64,000 nt of DNA from Pseudomonas protegens (GTDB lineage: Bacteria > Pseudomonadota > Gammaproteobacteria > Pseudomonadales > Pseudomonadaceae): NCBI RefSeq assembly GCF_003363755.1, contig NZ_CP031396.1:2822501-2886500 (forward strand), written 5' to 3'. Positions within the stretch are counted from its first letter, which is position 1; each line of letters starts with the position of its first letter. The notes below the pieces were generated by a model. That model was not told the DNA's origin, searched no databases, and saw only the letters and a program-made list of their open reading frames with translations. Made by a program: the position numbers and the translations under genes. This document shows positions 10,711 through 20,108 of the stretch, one piece after another.

Positions 10711-10850
10711 CGCCAAGACTCCACTGTAAAAAAAGGGTCGCCAGCTTAGCACAGGGTTTTGCCCGGGCTGCGCTTTGCATGTTCACAGCAGATTACCGAT
10801 CTTCACCAAGAAAAATCTTAAATCCGTCAAGGATGTGTCTGTTAAGCTGA

Positions 10851-10875
10851 CGCCAAATGACTGGCGCTTAGCCAG
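10851..10875 (+). promoter_or_regulatory. Two overlapping hairpins upstream of vfr/crp
   Basis: CGCCA (10851-10855) can pair with TGGCG (10862-10866), and CTGGC (10861-10865) can instead pair with GCCAG (10871-10875). The two stems share bases and exclude each other. They lie about 70-90 nt before the vfr/crp ATG. A leader or operator role is only inferred. Confidence 0.3.
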
Positions 10876-10943
10876 CGTTCAACGTCCTCGTTTTACGCCC
10901 ATAAAAATCACCTCATACCGTGCAGTCTTCTCGGGATACAACC

Positions 10944-11588
10944 ATGGTTGCTATTGCCCCCACCCCCAGGATCAAAAATCTCGACAAGTTGCTGATGCAC
11001 TGTCAACGCCGCCGGTATCAGGCCAAGAGCAACATCATCTGCGCCGGTGATGTGTCCGACAGCCTGTATTTCATCATCAAGGGCTCGGTGACCATCCTCA
11101 TCGAGGACGACGATGGCCGGGAGATGATCATCGCCTACCTCAACGCCGGGGATTTCTTCGGTGAACTGGGGCTTTTCGAAGAGGCCGGGCACGAACAGCA
11201 GCGCAGCGCCTGGGTACGGGCCAAAGTGGAATGCGAAGTCGCCGAGATCAGCTACATCAAGTTTCGCGAGTTGTCGCAGAACGACCCGGACATTCTCTAC
11301 GTCCTCAGCGGGCAGATTGCCCAGCGCCTGCGCAATACCACGCGCAAGGTCGGCGACCTGGCGTTCTTCGACGTGACCGGACGGGTTGCCCGCTGCCTGC
11401 TGGAGCTGTGCAAGCAACCGGATGCCATGACCCACCCTGACGGCATGCAGATCAAGATCACCCGTCAGGAGATCGGCCGGATAGTCGGCTGCTCCCGAGA
11501 AATGGTCGGCCGCGTCCTCAAGGATCTTGAGGAACGCAACCTGGTTCACGTCAAAGGCAAGACCATGGTGGTGTTCGGCACCCGCTAA
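10944..11588 (+). CDS. crp: cAMP-dependent global transcriptional regulator Vfr/CRP
   Basis: Binds cAMP and regulates many promoters; in Pseudomonas this protein is usually called Vfr. It is 214 aa, as for Vfr. The N-terminal cyclic-nucleotide domain has the cAMP pocket around [10 protein letters not shown] (71-80) and the QQRSAW segment. The C-terminal helix-turn-helix is at about 173-197. The frame is open from 10920, but the ATG at 10944 gives the standard N-terminus [11 protein letters not shown]. Its stop overlaps that of the opposing lipoate-ligase-like gene. Confidence 0.96.
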   Translation: MVAIAPTPRIKNLDKLLMHCQRRRYQAKSNIICAGDVSDSLYFIIKGSVTILIEDDDGREMIIAYLNAGDFFGELGLFEEAGHEQQRSAWVRAKVECEVAEISYIKFRELSQNDPDILYVLSGQIAQRLRNTTRKVGDLAFFDVTGRVARCLLELCKQPDAMTHPDGMQIKITRQEIGRIVGCSREMVGRVLKDLEERNLVHVKGKTMVVFGTR

Positions 11589-12286
11589 CCCGGCAGAAAG
11601 CTCTTGAGCATCTGCCGGTACAGGCTGTCCAGCCGGGCCACGGCATTCTCTGCGGTAAATGCCTCATGCAGGGCGATGTGGCTTTCAGCCCGGCAACGCT
11701 GCTCCAGGCCGCAAGCCTGATTGAAGGTATTGACCGCCCCCACCATGGAGTCGCGCTCGTTATCCAACAGCAGGGCACCGTGTACCAGCCCCACCGGGCG
11801 CTGTCCGCCTTTGCTCTGACGCCAGCGCTGGGCTGTACCGACCATCTTGCGCCCCTCCAGATTGACGTTGAAACGTCCATCGCAAAAGGCGCCGTCCACC
11901 TCCCCCAACGACGGATTGCCTCCCAGCTCACTGAGCAGATCGCAAATCGGCTGGCACAGACGCCGATAGGCCGTTTCGATCCGCCCCTGATCCCCCTCGC
12001 TGCGCGGTGGCGCATAAACCAGCGCAATATTCACCGTGGCTGCCGATTGCGGCACCGGCTCACCGCCGGTTTCCCGCAGCAGCACCGGCCAGCCGTTGGC
12101 CGCCGACGCCTGGCAGGCCTGCTCGAACCCCGGCAGGCGACTCAAGCGCCGAGGCATCACCAGCGCCCGATCGCTGGGCTGCCAGAACAGCAGCCCAAAC
12201 TCCTGCTCGCCAGCACACACCAGCGCCAGCAGATCCTGCTCGGCCTGCAGGCCAGCTTCGACAGTCAAGGCAAGGGGTTGGGTCAT
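11585..12286 (-). CDS. Lipoate-protein ligase A-like protein (BPL/LplA fold)
   Basis: Predicted lipoyl or related acyl transferase. The 233-aa protein has a [10 protein letters not shown] segment at the place of the RxxGGG motif and a [11 protein letters not shown] motif holding the presumed catalytic lysine. It lacks the C-terminal domain of E. coli LplA (about 338 aa) and its glycine motif is unusual, so substrate and activity are uncertain. The ATG at 12286 is chosen because upstream codons do not resemble the family. It is convergent with vfr/crp (stops overlap by 3 nt) and upstream of the terminator that ends the trp run. Confidence 0.75.
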   Translation of the reverse strand: MTQPLALTVEAGLQAEQDLLALVCAGEQEFGLLFWQPSDRALVMPRRLSRLPGFEQACQASAANGWPVLLRETGGEPVPQSAATVNIALVYAPPRSEGDQGRIETAYRRLCQPICDLLSELGGNPSLGEVDGAFCDGRFNVNLEGRKMVGTAQRWRQSKGGQRPVGLVHGALLLDNERDSMVGAVNTFNQACGLEQRCRAESHIALHEAFTAENAVARLDSLYRQMLKSFLPG

Positions 12287-12315
12287 GACAGTGGAAATCC
12301 TTTGCAATAGATACG

Positions 12316-12337
12316 AAAAAGCCGGCATCGCCGGCTT
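12316..12337 (-). terminator. Terminator of the trp run
   Basis: An 8-bp stem (12319-12326 with 12330-12337) with a 3-nt loop is followed on the minus strand by a T5 run (12316-12320). It lies 16 nt past the trpC stop. Confidence 0.8.
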
Positions 12338-12353
12338 ATTCATTGTTTCAGGT

Positions 12354-13190
12354 TCAGTCCAGGGTCGAACCGCTGACCGGCACGCCACGCTCGGGGAAGA
12401 ACAAGCGTTGCAACTCGCTGCCCGGGCTCTCGGCGCGCATGAATGCCTCGCCCACCAGGAACGAATAGACATCACTGATTTCCATCAGCTCGACATCGGC
12501 ACGGTTGAGAATGCCGCTCTCGGTAATCACCAGGCGATCGCGAGGAATCCGCGGCAGCAGGTCGAGAGTGGTTTCCAGGTCGACTTCGAAGGTATGCAGA
12601 TTGCGGTTGTTGATCCCGACCAACGGTGTGTCGAGGGTCTTCAGCGCCCGCTCCAACTCGTCGCCGTCGTGCACTTCCACCAGCACATCCAGACCGACGC
12701 CCTTGGCCACCGTGGCCAACTCGGCCATCCGCTGGTCGTCCAGCGCAGCGACAATCAGCAGCACACAGTCGGCACCGAGGGCACGGGCTTCGACGATCTG
12801 GTAGGGATCGATCATGAAATCCTTGCGGATCACCGGCAGTTTGCAGGCCGCGCGGGCCTGCTGCAGGTAGGCATCGGCCCCCTGGAAGTAATCGACGTCA
12901 GTCAACACCGACAGGCAAGTGGCACCGCCCTTCTCGTAGCTCTTGGCGATCTCTGCCGGCACGAAATTCTCGCGGATCACGCCTTTGCTCGGCGAAGCTT
13001 TCTTGATCTCGGCAATCACCGCCGGCTGCTTGAGCTTGACCTGCTCCTGCAGCGCCCTGGCGAAACCCCGCGGCGCATCGGCGGCCCGCGCCAGGCTCTC
13101 CAGCTCGGCCAGACTGACGCGAGCGCTGCGCTCGGCAACTTCCTCAACCTTGCGGGCGAGGATTTTTTCCAGAACTGTCGGCACACTCAT
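12354..13190 (-). CDS. trpC: Indole-3-glycerol phosphate synthase
   Basis: Closes the indole ring in tryptophan synthesis. The 278-aa protein is a monofunctional TIM-barrel enzyme with the motifs [12 protein letters not shown] near residue 60 and VGINNRNL near residue 190. Its start overlaps the trpD stop by 4 nt, which points to translational coupling. It is the last gene of the run before a terminator. Confidence 0.97.
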   Translation of the reverse strand: MSVPTVLEKILARKVEEVAERSARVSLAELESLARAADAPRGFARALQEQVKLKQPAVIAEIKKASPSKGVIRENFVPAEIAKSYEKGGATCLSVLTDVDYFQGADAYLQQARAACKLPVIRKDFMIDPYQIVEARALGADCVLLIVAALDDQRMAELATVAKGVGLDVLVEVHDGDELERALKTLDTPLVGINNRNLHTFEVDLETTLDLLPRIPRDRLVITESGILNRADVELMEISDVYSFLVGEAFMRAESPGSELQRLFFPERGVPVSGSTLD

Positions 13191-14236
13191 CCTTCATTCT
13201 CCTGCTTGAACACCGCGGTAAAGGCGCCCAGCTCCTCGAGCTTTTCCCGGGCCAAGCCGGTGTGCAAGGCATCGTGCGCCAGGGCCACGCCCTCTCTCAA
13301 GCTGCTGGCATGATCCGCGGCATACAGCGCCGCACCGGCATTGAGCACAATCATCTCGGCGGCCTTCTGGCCGTGCTCGGTCTTGCGTCGTCCCAGGGCA
13401 TCGCGGATCAGCTCAAGGGACGCCGCCGGGCTCTCCACCACCAAGCCAAACAGACTCTGGCTCTTCATGCCCAAGTCCTCGGGCTGCACCCAGTACTCGC
13501 TGATCTGGTCATTCTTCAGCTCGGCAACATAGGTCGGCGCCGCCAGGCTGAACTCGTCCAGGCCATCCTGGGAATGCACCACCAGCACATGTTTGCTGCC
13601 CAGACGTTGCAAAACCTCGGCCAATGGCCGGCACAAGGCCTGAGTGAATACTCCCACCACCTGATGTTTCACGCCGGCCGGATTCGTAAGCGGGCCAAGC
13701 ATGTTGAACAGGGTGCGCAGGCCGAGGTCTCGGCGCGGGCCGGCGGCATATTTCATGGCGCCGTGATGAGACTGGGCAAACATGAAGCCGATGCCGACGT
13801 TGTCGATGCAGCGCGCGACCTGGACTGGCGTCAGGTTCAGGTAGATTCCGGCCGCCTCCAACAGATCGGCGCTGCCGCTCTTGCCGGATACCGCACGGTT
13901 ACCATGCTTGGCAACAGTGCAGCCGGCGGCGGCAACAACAAAGGAAGACGCTGTGGAAACGTTGAAAATGTTCGCACCGTCACCGCCGGTGCCGACCACA
14001 TCCACCACACCGTCGAGGGTTTTCAGTTCGACCGTGTCAGCCAGTTCACGCATCACCGATACCGCGCCGACGATCTCGTCGATGCTTTCGCTTTTCATGC
14101 GCATGGCCATCATGAAGGCGCCAATCTGCGCATCGGTGCATTGGCCGGTCATGATCTCGCGCATGACATCGCGCATCTCATCGGTGCTCAGGTCCAGATG
14201 GCCGACAATACGGCTCAGGGCAGTCTTGATATCCAT
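13187..14236 (-). CDS. trpD: Anthranilate phosphoribosyltransferase
   Basis: Joins anthranilate to PRPP in tryptophan synthesis. The 349-aa protein has the PRPP-binding motif VGTGGDG near residue 82 and the [15 protein letters not shown] segment. It overlaps trpC by 4 nt and follows trpG by 9 nt. It is monofunctional, not fused to trpG as in enteric bacteria. Confidence 0.97.
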   Translation of the reverse strand: MDIKTALSRIVGHLDLSTDEMRDVMREIMTGQCTDAQIGAFMMAMRMKSESIDEIVGAVSVMRELADTVELKTLDGVVDVVGTGGDGANIFNVSTASSFVVAAAGCTVAKHGNRAVSGKSGSADLLEAAGIYLNLTPVQVARCIDNVGIGFMFAQSHHGAMKYAAGPRRDLGLRTLFNMLGPLTNPAGVKHQVVGVFTQALCRPLAEVLQRLGSKHVLVVHSQDGLDEFSLAAPTYVAELKNDQISEYWVQPEDLGMKSQSLFGLVVESPAASLELIRDALGRRKTEHGQKAAEMIVLNAGAALYAADHASSLREGVALAHDALHTGLAREKLEELGAFTAVFKQENEG

Positions 14237-14245
14237 GAAAAGTCC

Positions 14246-14839
14246 TTAGCGCGTGCCGCCGCTCTGTTTGAGGAAGTTGGCGAACAGCTCGTGGCCCTGC
14301 TCGGTGAGGATAGACTCGGGATGAAATTGCACCCCTTCGATATTCAGCGTCTTGTGGCGCAGCCCCATGATTTCGTCGACGCTGCCGTCTTCCAACTGGG
14401 TCCAAGCCGTGACTTCGAGGCACTCGGGCAGGCTCTCATGCTTGACCACCAGCGAGTGGTAACGGGTCACGGTCAGCGGCATGTTCAAACCGTTGAACAC
14501 CCCCAGGTCACGGTGAAACACCGGGCTGGTCTTGCCGTGCATCACTTGCCGGGCTCGCACCACTTGGCCGCCAAAAGCCTGGCCGATGGACTGGTGGCCC
14601 AGGCACACGCCCAGAATCGGCAGCTTGCCGGCGAAATGCTTGATCGCCTCGATGGAGACACCGGCCTCGGTCGGCGTGCAAGGGCCAGGCGAGACCACGA
14701 TACGCTCGGGCTTGAGGGCTTCGATTTCAGCCACGGTCAGCTCGTCATTGCGTACCACTTTCACTTCGGCACCCAACTCGCCCAGATACTGGACGACGTT
14801 GTAGGTGAAGGAGTCGTAGTTATCGATCATCAGCAACAT
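14246..14839 (-). CDS. trpG: Anthranilate synthase component II (glutamine amidotransferase)
   Basis: Supplies ammonia from glutamine to TrpE. In the 197-aa protein the nucleophile Cys is in GVCLGHQ (near residue 79) and the His/Glu pair in VQFHPES. It begins 12 nt after the trpE stop. In P. aeruginosa and P. putida other genes separate trpE from trpG; here the two are adjacent. Confidence 0.97.
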   Translation of the reverse strand: MLLMIDNYDSFTYNVVQYLGELGAEVKVVRNDELTVAEIEALKPERIVVSPGPCTPTEAGVSIEAIKHFAGKLPILGVCLGHQSIGQAFGGQVVRARQVMHGKTSPVFHRDLGVFNGLNMPLTVTRYHSLVVKHESLPECLEVTAWTQLEDGSVDEIMGLRHKTLNIEGVQFHPESILTEQGHELFANFLKQSGGTR

Positions 14840-14851
14840 TATGGAAACTCC

Positions 14852-16339
14852 TCAAACCTTGGATGCGGGGGTTTGTTCTGCCAGCGCCACGGCACGGAAC
14901 ATTGCGCGACGCTTGTTCAGCGTCTCTTCCCACTCCAGGGTCGGCACTGAGTCGGCGACAATCCCGCCACCGGCCTGTACATGCAGCTCACCGTTCTTGA
15001 TCACCGCCGTGCGAATGGCAATGGCGGTATCCATGTTGCCGTTCCAGGCGAAGTAACCCACGGCACCGCCGTAGACCCCACGCTTGACCGGCTCCAGCTC
15101 GTCGATGATTTCCATGGCGCGAATCTTCGGCGCCCCGGACAACGTCCCCGCCGGCAGGATCGCCCGCAGGGCGTCCATCGCCGTCAGCCCGGCTTTCAGT
15201 TGACCGGTGACGTTGGAGACGATGTGCATCACATTGGAATAACGCTCGATCACCATCTTCTCGGTGAGCTTCACCGAGCCAATTTCGGATACGCGACCGG
15301 TGTCGTTGCGCCCCAGATCGATCAGCATCAGGTGCTCGGCGATTTCCTTGGCATCCGACAGCAGGTCCTGTTCCAGGGCCAGGTCGGCTTCCTCGGTAGC
15401 GCCCCGCGGACGGGTGCCGGCAATCGGCCGCACGGTAATCAGGTTGTCCTCGACCCGTACCAGCACTTCCGGCGAACTGCCCACTACATGAAAGTCGCCG
15501 AAGTTGAAGAAGTACATATAGGGCGTCGGGTTGAAGCAGCGCAGCGCCCGGTACAGATCGATGGGCGCAGCCTTGAAGTCAATCGACATGCGCTGGGACG
15601 GCACCACCTGCATGCAGTCACCGGCCAGGATGTACTCCTTGATGGTGTCCACGGCTCGCTCGTAGTCCGCCTGGGTGAAGCTGGAGCGGAATACCGGATC
15701 GGCCGCCTGCTGCTTGCTGAAATCCAGCCCGGGACGCGGCGTGATCGGCTGGCGCAGTTGCGCAAGCAACTCCTGCAAGCGCGCTTGACCGGCCTCGAAG
15801 GCGTTGTCCTTGCTGGGGTCGGCCAGCACGATGGCGTGCATCTTGCCCGCCAGGTTGTCGAACACCACCACCGCATCGGAGACCATCAGCAGGATATCCG
15901 GCACGCCGATCGGGTCTGGATTCGGGCACTGGCCCAGGCGCGGCTCGACATAACGCACGCAGTCATAACCGAAATACCCCACCAGGCCACCGTTGAAGCG
16001 CGGCAGGCCGGCGATGGTCGGCACGTTGTAACGGGCTTTGAATTCCTCGACGAAAGCCAGCGGATCAGCCACTTCATGGCTCTCGATCTCGACACCGTCA
16101 TGGCTCACGCTGACCTGGTGCCCATGCACGCGCAATACGGTGCGGCACGGCAAGCCGATGATCGAATAGCGCCCCCACTTTTCACCGCCCTGCACCGACT
16201 CCAGCAAGTAGGAGTTGGGCTGATCGGCCAGTTTCAGGTAGATCGACAGCGGCGTGTCGAAGTCGGCAAGGGTTTCGCAGGCCAGCGGGATACGGTTGTA
16301 ACCGGCTGCGGCCAAACGCAGGAATTCTTCGCGAATCAT
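14852..16339 (-). CDS. trpE: Anthranilate synthase component I
   Basis: Chorismate-using subunit of anthranilate synthase, feedback-inhibited by tryptophan in the family. The 495-aa protein shows [18 protein letters not shown] near the N-terminus (the Trp-binding LLES element) and the [17 protein letters not shown] and GAPKIRAME motifs of the catalytic core. GAGG lies 7 nt before the ATG. A Trp-containing peptide end and a hairpin sit directly upstream (16386-16455), consistent with attenuation. Confidence 0.97.
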   Translation of the reverse strand: MIREEFLRLAAAGYNRIPLACETLADFDTPLSIYLKLADQPNSYLLESVQGGEKWGRYSIIGLPCRTVLRVHGHQVSVSHDGVEIESHEVADPLAFVEEFKARYNVPTIAGLPRFNGGLVGYFGYDCVRYVEPRLGQCPNPDPIGVPDILLMVSDAVVVFDNLAGKMHAIVLADPSKDNAFEAGQARLQELLAQLRQPITPRPGLDFSKQQAADPVFRSSFTQADYERAVDTIKEYILAGDCMQVVPSQRMSIDFKAAPIDLYRALRCFNPTPYMYFFNFGDFHVVGSSPEVLVRVEDNLITVRPIAGTRPRGATEEADLALEQDLLSDAKEIAEHLMLIDLGRNDTGRVSEIGSVKLTEKMVIERYSNVMHIVSNVTGQLKAGLTAMDALRAILPAGTLSGAPKIRAMEIIDELEPVKRGVYGGAVGYFAWNGNMDTAIAIRTAVIKNGELHVQAGGGIVADSVPTLEWEETLNKRRAMFRAVALAEQTPASKV

Positions 16340-16385
16340 GGGGTGCCTCGTGGCTTGAGGATCTAACAGTCAGGTATGCAAACGT

Positions 16386-16455
16386 GCCGGCAGGGCCGGC
16401 CAGACAAAAATCAGGCGCGCCAACGCCAACGGGCCAAGGCCTTGATGACTTTCAT
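16386..16455 (-). promoter_or_regulatory. Candidate trp leader: Trp-rich peptide plus hairpin before trpE
   Basis: On the minus strand an ATG at 16455 opens a 14-codon frame, [14 protein letters not shown], ending at 16411. It is in frame with and identical to the last 14 codons of gph. Two Trp codons alternate with Arg, and a third Trp codon precedes the ATG. Past the stop come a T5 run and a 6-bp GC hairpin (16386-16391 with 16395-16400), about 46 nt before trpE. Attenuation of trpE is described in P. putida. Whether the leader is separately initiated or simply the gph end is not known. A clear antiterminator was not found. Confidence 0.5.
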
Positions 16456-17229
16456 CCAGAGTTTGCGAGTGACCACCACGATGGAATTTCCAGAAGGGGA
16501 TGGAACAGCGTCGGGCAACGTTATCTCAGCGGCTGGTTCTAAGCAACCGGGGATCAGCGCCCGCAAGTTGTCGATCACCAGCGCCGGCGACTCCTCGGCA
16601 ATCGGCCGGCCGTGGTTATAGCCGTAGCTCAGCGCCACGCACTTGACCCCCGCCGCCTTGGCCGCCAGCACATCGCTGCGCGAGTCGCCGACGAACAGCG
16701 ACTGCGACGCCGGTACACTGGCCATCTTCATCACGAAGAACAGTGCCGCCGGGTCGGGTTTTTTTTGCGGCAGGGTGTCGCCGCCGATGATCCAGCGGAA
16801 ATACCGGCCGATCTTCATCTGATCCAGCAATGGCGCGACGAAACGCTCGGGCTTGTTGGTGATCAGGGCCATTTCCACGCCCTGCTTGTGCAGCCACTTG
16901 AGGGTTTCGCGCACACCGGGATAGACCACAGTCAGCTCGTGGCTGTCCTCGTACGCGCTGTTGAACAACTCAAGAGCGTGCTCCGCCTCGACATCGTCGA
17001 CACCCTGGGCATCCAGGCTGTTGGCCAGGGCCCGGCGCACCAGCATCGGCGCACCGTTGCCGACCCACTCGCGCACCGCCTCGATACCCGCGGGCTTGCG
17101 CCCCAGCTTGAGCAGCATTTGATCCACGGCGGCCGCGAGGTCCGGCACCGAATCGACCAGGGTGCCATCCAGGTCGAACATCACCAGTCGCGGCAAACGC
17201 CCCGAGAACAGCTGCTCAAATGCGCTCAT
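16411..17229 (-). CDS. gph: Phosphoglycolate phosphatase (HAD family)
   Basis: Removes phosphate from 2-phosphoglycolate. The 272-aa HAD-type hydrolase has the DxDGT motif in [11 protein letters not shown] near residue 18, TNKPERF in the middle and VGDSRSD late. The core domain ends near residue 230. The rest is an extension with Pro/Ser and a basic, Trp-containing end that doubles as the candidate trp leader. It overlaps rpe by 4 nt. By position it corresponds to the gph beside trpE in P. aeruginosa, not to the MurNAc-6-phosphate phosphatase MupP. Confidence 0.9.
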   Translation of the reverse strand: MSAFEQLFSGRLPRLVMFDLDGTLVDSVPDLAAAVDQMLLKLGRKPAGIEAVREWVGNGAPMLVRRALANSLDAQGVDDVEAEHALELFNSAYEDSHELTVVYPGVRETLKWLHKQGVEMALITNKPERFVAPLLDQMKIGRYFRWIIGGDTLPQKKPDPAALFFVMKMASVPASQSLFVGDSRSDVLAAKAAGVKCVALSYGYNHGRPIAEESPALVIDNLRALIPGCLEPAAEITLPDAVPSPSGNSIVVVTRKLWMKVIKALARWRWRA

Positions 17230-17900
17230 GGCCGAGCCAGCGCCAGTTCGGCGCGCATCTTCTCAATGACTTCCTGATAGTTCGGCGCATTGAAGATGGC
17301 CGAACCGGCAACAAAGGTGTCAGCGCCTGCGGCGGCGATCTCACGGATGTTGCCGACGTTCACCCCACCGTCGATCTCCAGGCGGATATCGCGACCGGAA
17401 GCGTCGATCAGGGCCCGTGCCTCGCGCAGCTTGTCGAGGGTCCCAGGAATGAACTTCTGCCCGCCAAAGCCCGGGTTGACGCTCATCAGCAGGACCATGT
17501 CGACCTTGTCCATCACATACTTGAGCACGTCCAGCGGGGTCGCCGGATTGAACACCAGGCCGGCCTTGCAGCCGCCCTCGCGGATCATTTGCAGGGAACG
17601 GTCCACATGCAGCGTGGCTTCGGGGTGAAAGGTGATGTAGGACGCGCCTGCCTCGATGAAGTCACCGATGATGCGATCCACCGGGGTCACCATCAGGTGC
17701 GCATCGATCGGCGCGGTGATCCCATACTTGCGCAGTGCAGAACAGACCATCGGGCCGATGGTCAGGTTCGGCACATAGTGGTTGTCCATGACATCGAAGT
17801 GGACGATGTCGGCACCAGCGGCCAGGACATTGTCCACTTCCTCACCCAGACGGGCGAAGTCGGCAGAGAGAATCGACGGAGCAATAGCGAAGGGCTGCAT
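17226..17900 (-). CDS. rpe: Ribulose-phosphate 3-epimerase
   Basis: Interconverts ribulose-5-phosphate and xylulose-5-phosphate. The 224-aa TIM barrel begins [15 protein letters not shown] and shows [14 protein letters not shown] and [11 protein letters not shown] with the metal-binding His and Asp residues. The ATG at 17900 with AAGGTG upstream is preferred over in-frame upstream codons. It is the first gene of the rpe-gph-trpEGDC run. A second GAGG-ATG lies 38 nt upstream in another frame. Confidence 0.96.
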   Translation of the reverse strand: MQPFAIAPSILSADFARLGEEVDNVLAAGADIVHFDVMDNHYVPNLTIGPMVCSALRKYGITAPIDAHLMVTPVDRIIGDFIEAGASYITFHPEATLHVDRSLQMIREGGCKAGLVFNPATPLDVLKYVMDKVDMVLLMSVNPGFGGQKFIPGTLDKLREARALIDASGRDIRLEIDGGVNVGNIREIAAAGADTFVAGSAIFNAPNYQEVIEKMRAELALARP

Positions 17901-17980
17901 GACGCACCTTTTTTGAGCAGAATCACGATGGCGCGCATTGTATACCTCATGCTTTGGAGCGCACACCGTAACCGCGATCT

Positions 17981-19129
17981 TCAGTAAGCCGCGCGATAGA
18001 TCTTCTCGATATCGGCAGGACTCAGTTTGCACGGATTATTGCGCATCAGGCGCTCAATACCCGCGGCCTCCAACGCCATGGCGGGGATGGCCTCCTCCGG
18101 CACGCCAAAGCTGCGCAAGCCGCTGGGGATTTCCACCGCAGCGCACAACGCAGTCATTGCCTCCACGGCCCGATCAGCGGCCTCGCTGGCACTCAAATGC
18201 GCCGTCTGGACCCCCATGGCTTCGGCGATATCCTGCATACGCTCAACGCAGGCCATCTTGTTCCAGGTCATGACATAGGGCAGCAGCAAGGCATTGCCGA
18301 CGCCATGGGACACATGAAAACGTCCACCCAGCGGATAGGCCAGGGCATGCACCGCCCCGACCCCGGCATTACCGAAGGCCATGCCGGCCATCAGGCTGGC
18401 GGTGGCCATGTCCTCCCTGGCTTGCAGGTTGGCCGGATTGGCATAAGCCTTGGGCAACGCCTTGACGATCAGTTTGATCGCACCAATGGCCAGGGAGTCG
18501 GTGATGGATGAGGCGTTGAGGGACAGGTAGGACTCGACAGCGTGAACCAGGGCATCGACACCACTGGCGGCCGTGACGCTGCGGGGACAGGTCAAGGTCA
18601 TCTGTGGACTGACCAGGGCCACATCCGGCAGCAGGTAATCACTGACAATGCCTTTCTTCAACAGCGCCGCCTTGTCCGACAGGATGGCCACGTTGGTCAC
18701 TTCCGAGCCAGTGCCGGCCGTGGTGGGAATGGCGATCAACGGTGGTCCTTTGCGCGGGACCTGATCAACGCCGAACAGATCCTCCAGGGCGCCATGGTAG
18801 CCCGCATAAGCCGCGACACTCTTGGCGATATCGATGGCGCTACCGCCCCCAAGGCCGATCAGGCCGTCATGCCCGCCCTCGCGGTAGACCTGCATGCAGT
18901 CTTCGACAATGGCGATCTCCGGGTCCGGCTGCACCCGGTCGAAAATCTCATAACTGCGCTCACCCAGGTGTGCCAGCGCCAGTTCCACCGTGCCCGACTT
19001 GAGCAACGCAGCATCGGTGACAATCAGCGGGTTATCCACATCCAGTCGGGTCAGCTCGGCGGCCAGCTGTTCGATGGCGGTGCTGCCGGTGAGCAGTTTG
19101 TGGGCGATCTTGAAAGAGGAAATACTCAT
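17981..19129 (-). CDS. Iron-containing alcohol dehydrogenase
   Basis: NAD-dependent group III alcohol dehydrogenase of 382 aa, substrate unknown. The metal ligands are visible: Asp and His in [12 protein letters not shown], and two His residues in the later segment from HALAYPLGG to HVSHGVGNA. The cofactor-binding [10 protein letters not shown] is near residue 95. It lies 141 nt downstream of the ABC permease genes on the same strand, with AGAGG 8 nt before the ATG and a weak promoter (TTGTGC-15-TATAAG) in the gap. Relatives include ErcA, which acts in alcohol-response signalling in P. aeruginosa. That role is a possibility only. Confidence 0.9.
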   Translation of the reverse strand: MSISSFKIAHKLLTGSTAIEQLAAELTRLDVDNPLIVTDAALLKSGTVELALAHLGERSYEIFDRVQPDPEIAIVEDCMQVYREGGHDGLIGLGGGSAIDIAKSVAAYAGYHGALEDLFGVDQVPRKGPPLIAIPTTAGTGSEVTNVAILSDKAALLKKGIVSDYLLPDVALVSPQMTLTCPRSVTAASGVDALVHAVESYLSLNASSITDSLAIGAIKLIVKALPKAYANPANLQAREDMATASLMAGMAFGNAGVGAVHALAYPLGGRFHVSHGVGNALLLPYVMTWNKMACVERMQDIAEAMGVQTAHLSASEAADRAVEAMTALCAAVEIPSGLRSFGVPEEAIPAMALEAAGIERLMRNNPCKLSPADIEKIYRAAY

Positions 19130-19270
19130 GTGCGCAGCCTCTTATATAAAGGTAGGAGCCGGCACAAGCGTAGTCGCGGATTGTCGATTGTCGCCTATTC
19201 AGCAGACGAATTCCCTTCTCTCCCTGACCGGTGCCGCGCCTGGCAACACCCGTCAGGAAGGCCAAGGACC

Positions 19271-20095
19271 TCACACCTGGGCGGTGCGCAACTTCTCACT
19301 GCGCCCACGCAGCCATTCCAGAGTCAGCAGCAGAATCACCGAGAAGGCGATCAGCAGCGTGGCGGCGGCGGCGATGGTCGGGCTGAGGTTTTCGCGGATA
19401 CCGCTGAACATCTGCCGTGGCAACGTCGCTTGCTCGGGGCCGGCCAGGAACAGGGTCACCACCACTTCGTCGAACGAAGTGGCGAAGGCGAACAGCGCAC
19501 CACTGATGACCCCAGGCGCGATCAGGGGCAAGGTCACCCGGCGAAAGGTGGTCAATGGCGAGGCGCCGAGGCTGGCTGCAGCCCGCACCAGGTTGTGGTT
19601 GAAGCCTTGCAGGGTCGCCGACACGGTGATGATCACGAAGGGCACCCCCAGCACCGCATGCACGACGATCAGCGAGAAGAAACTGTTGCCCATGCCCAGC
19701 GGGGCAAAGAACAGATAGCTGGCAACGCCGATGATCACCACCGGCACCACCATCGGCGAAATCACCAGGGCCATCACCAGCGCCTTGCCGGGGAAGTCGC
19801 CACGGGTCAGGCCGATCGCCGCCAGGGTGCCGAAGACCATCGCCAGCAAGGTGGCGGCCGGGGCGACAATGATGCTGTTCTTCAGGGCTCGCATCCATTC
19901 GGCGGAAGCGAAGAAGTCCTGGTACCAGTGCAGCGAGAAGCCCTGCAGCGGATACACCAGAAAGCTCCCGGAGTTGAACGACAGCGGGATGATCACCAGC
20001 ACCGGCAATACCAGGAACAACAGGATCAAGCCGCAGAGAATCCGCAAGCTGTAGAACCAGACCCGTTCAACGGGCGACATGTAGGGGCTCAGCAT
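19271..20095 (-). CDS. ABC transporter permease, PotC/PotI-like
   Basis: Inner-membrane subunit of a spermidine/putrescine-type importer. The 274-aa protein has about six helices and the EAA-like loop AAASLGASPLTTFRRVTLPLI that contacts the ATPase. It begins 13 nt after the other permease gene. The exact ligand cannot be told from the permease. Confidence 0.9.
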   Translation of the reverse strand: MLSPYMSPVERVWFYSLRILCGLILLFLVLPVLVIIPLSFNSGSFLVYPLQGFSLHWYQDFFASAEWMRALKNSIIVAPAATLLAMVFGTLAAIGLTRGDFPGKALVMALVISPMVVPVVIIGVASYLFFAPLGMGNSFFSLIVVHAVLGVPFVIITVSATLQGFNHNLVRAAASLGASPLTTFRRVTLPLIAPGVISGALFAFATSFDEVVVTLFLAGPEQATLPRQMFSGIRENLSPTIAAAATLLIAFSVILLLTLEWLRGRSEKLRTAQV

Positions 20096-20108
20096 TTCGA
20101 TTCTCTCC

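Noticed and set aside
10753..10943. A CRP/Vfr box upstream of vfr/crp
   Set aside because: A TTCACA half-site exists at 10788-10793, but no partner TGTGA-like half at the right spacing was found.
13262..14950. A 562-codon plus-strand frame opposite trpD and trpG
   Set aside because: Shadow of the trp genes; no recognisable content.
16411..17229. gph as the MurNAc-6-phosphate phosphatase MupP
   Set aside because: Its place in the rpe-trpE run fits the ordinary gph locus; MupP, as I know it, lies near ubiG elsewhere in the genome.
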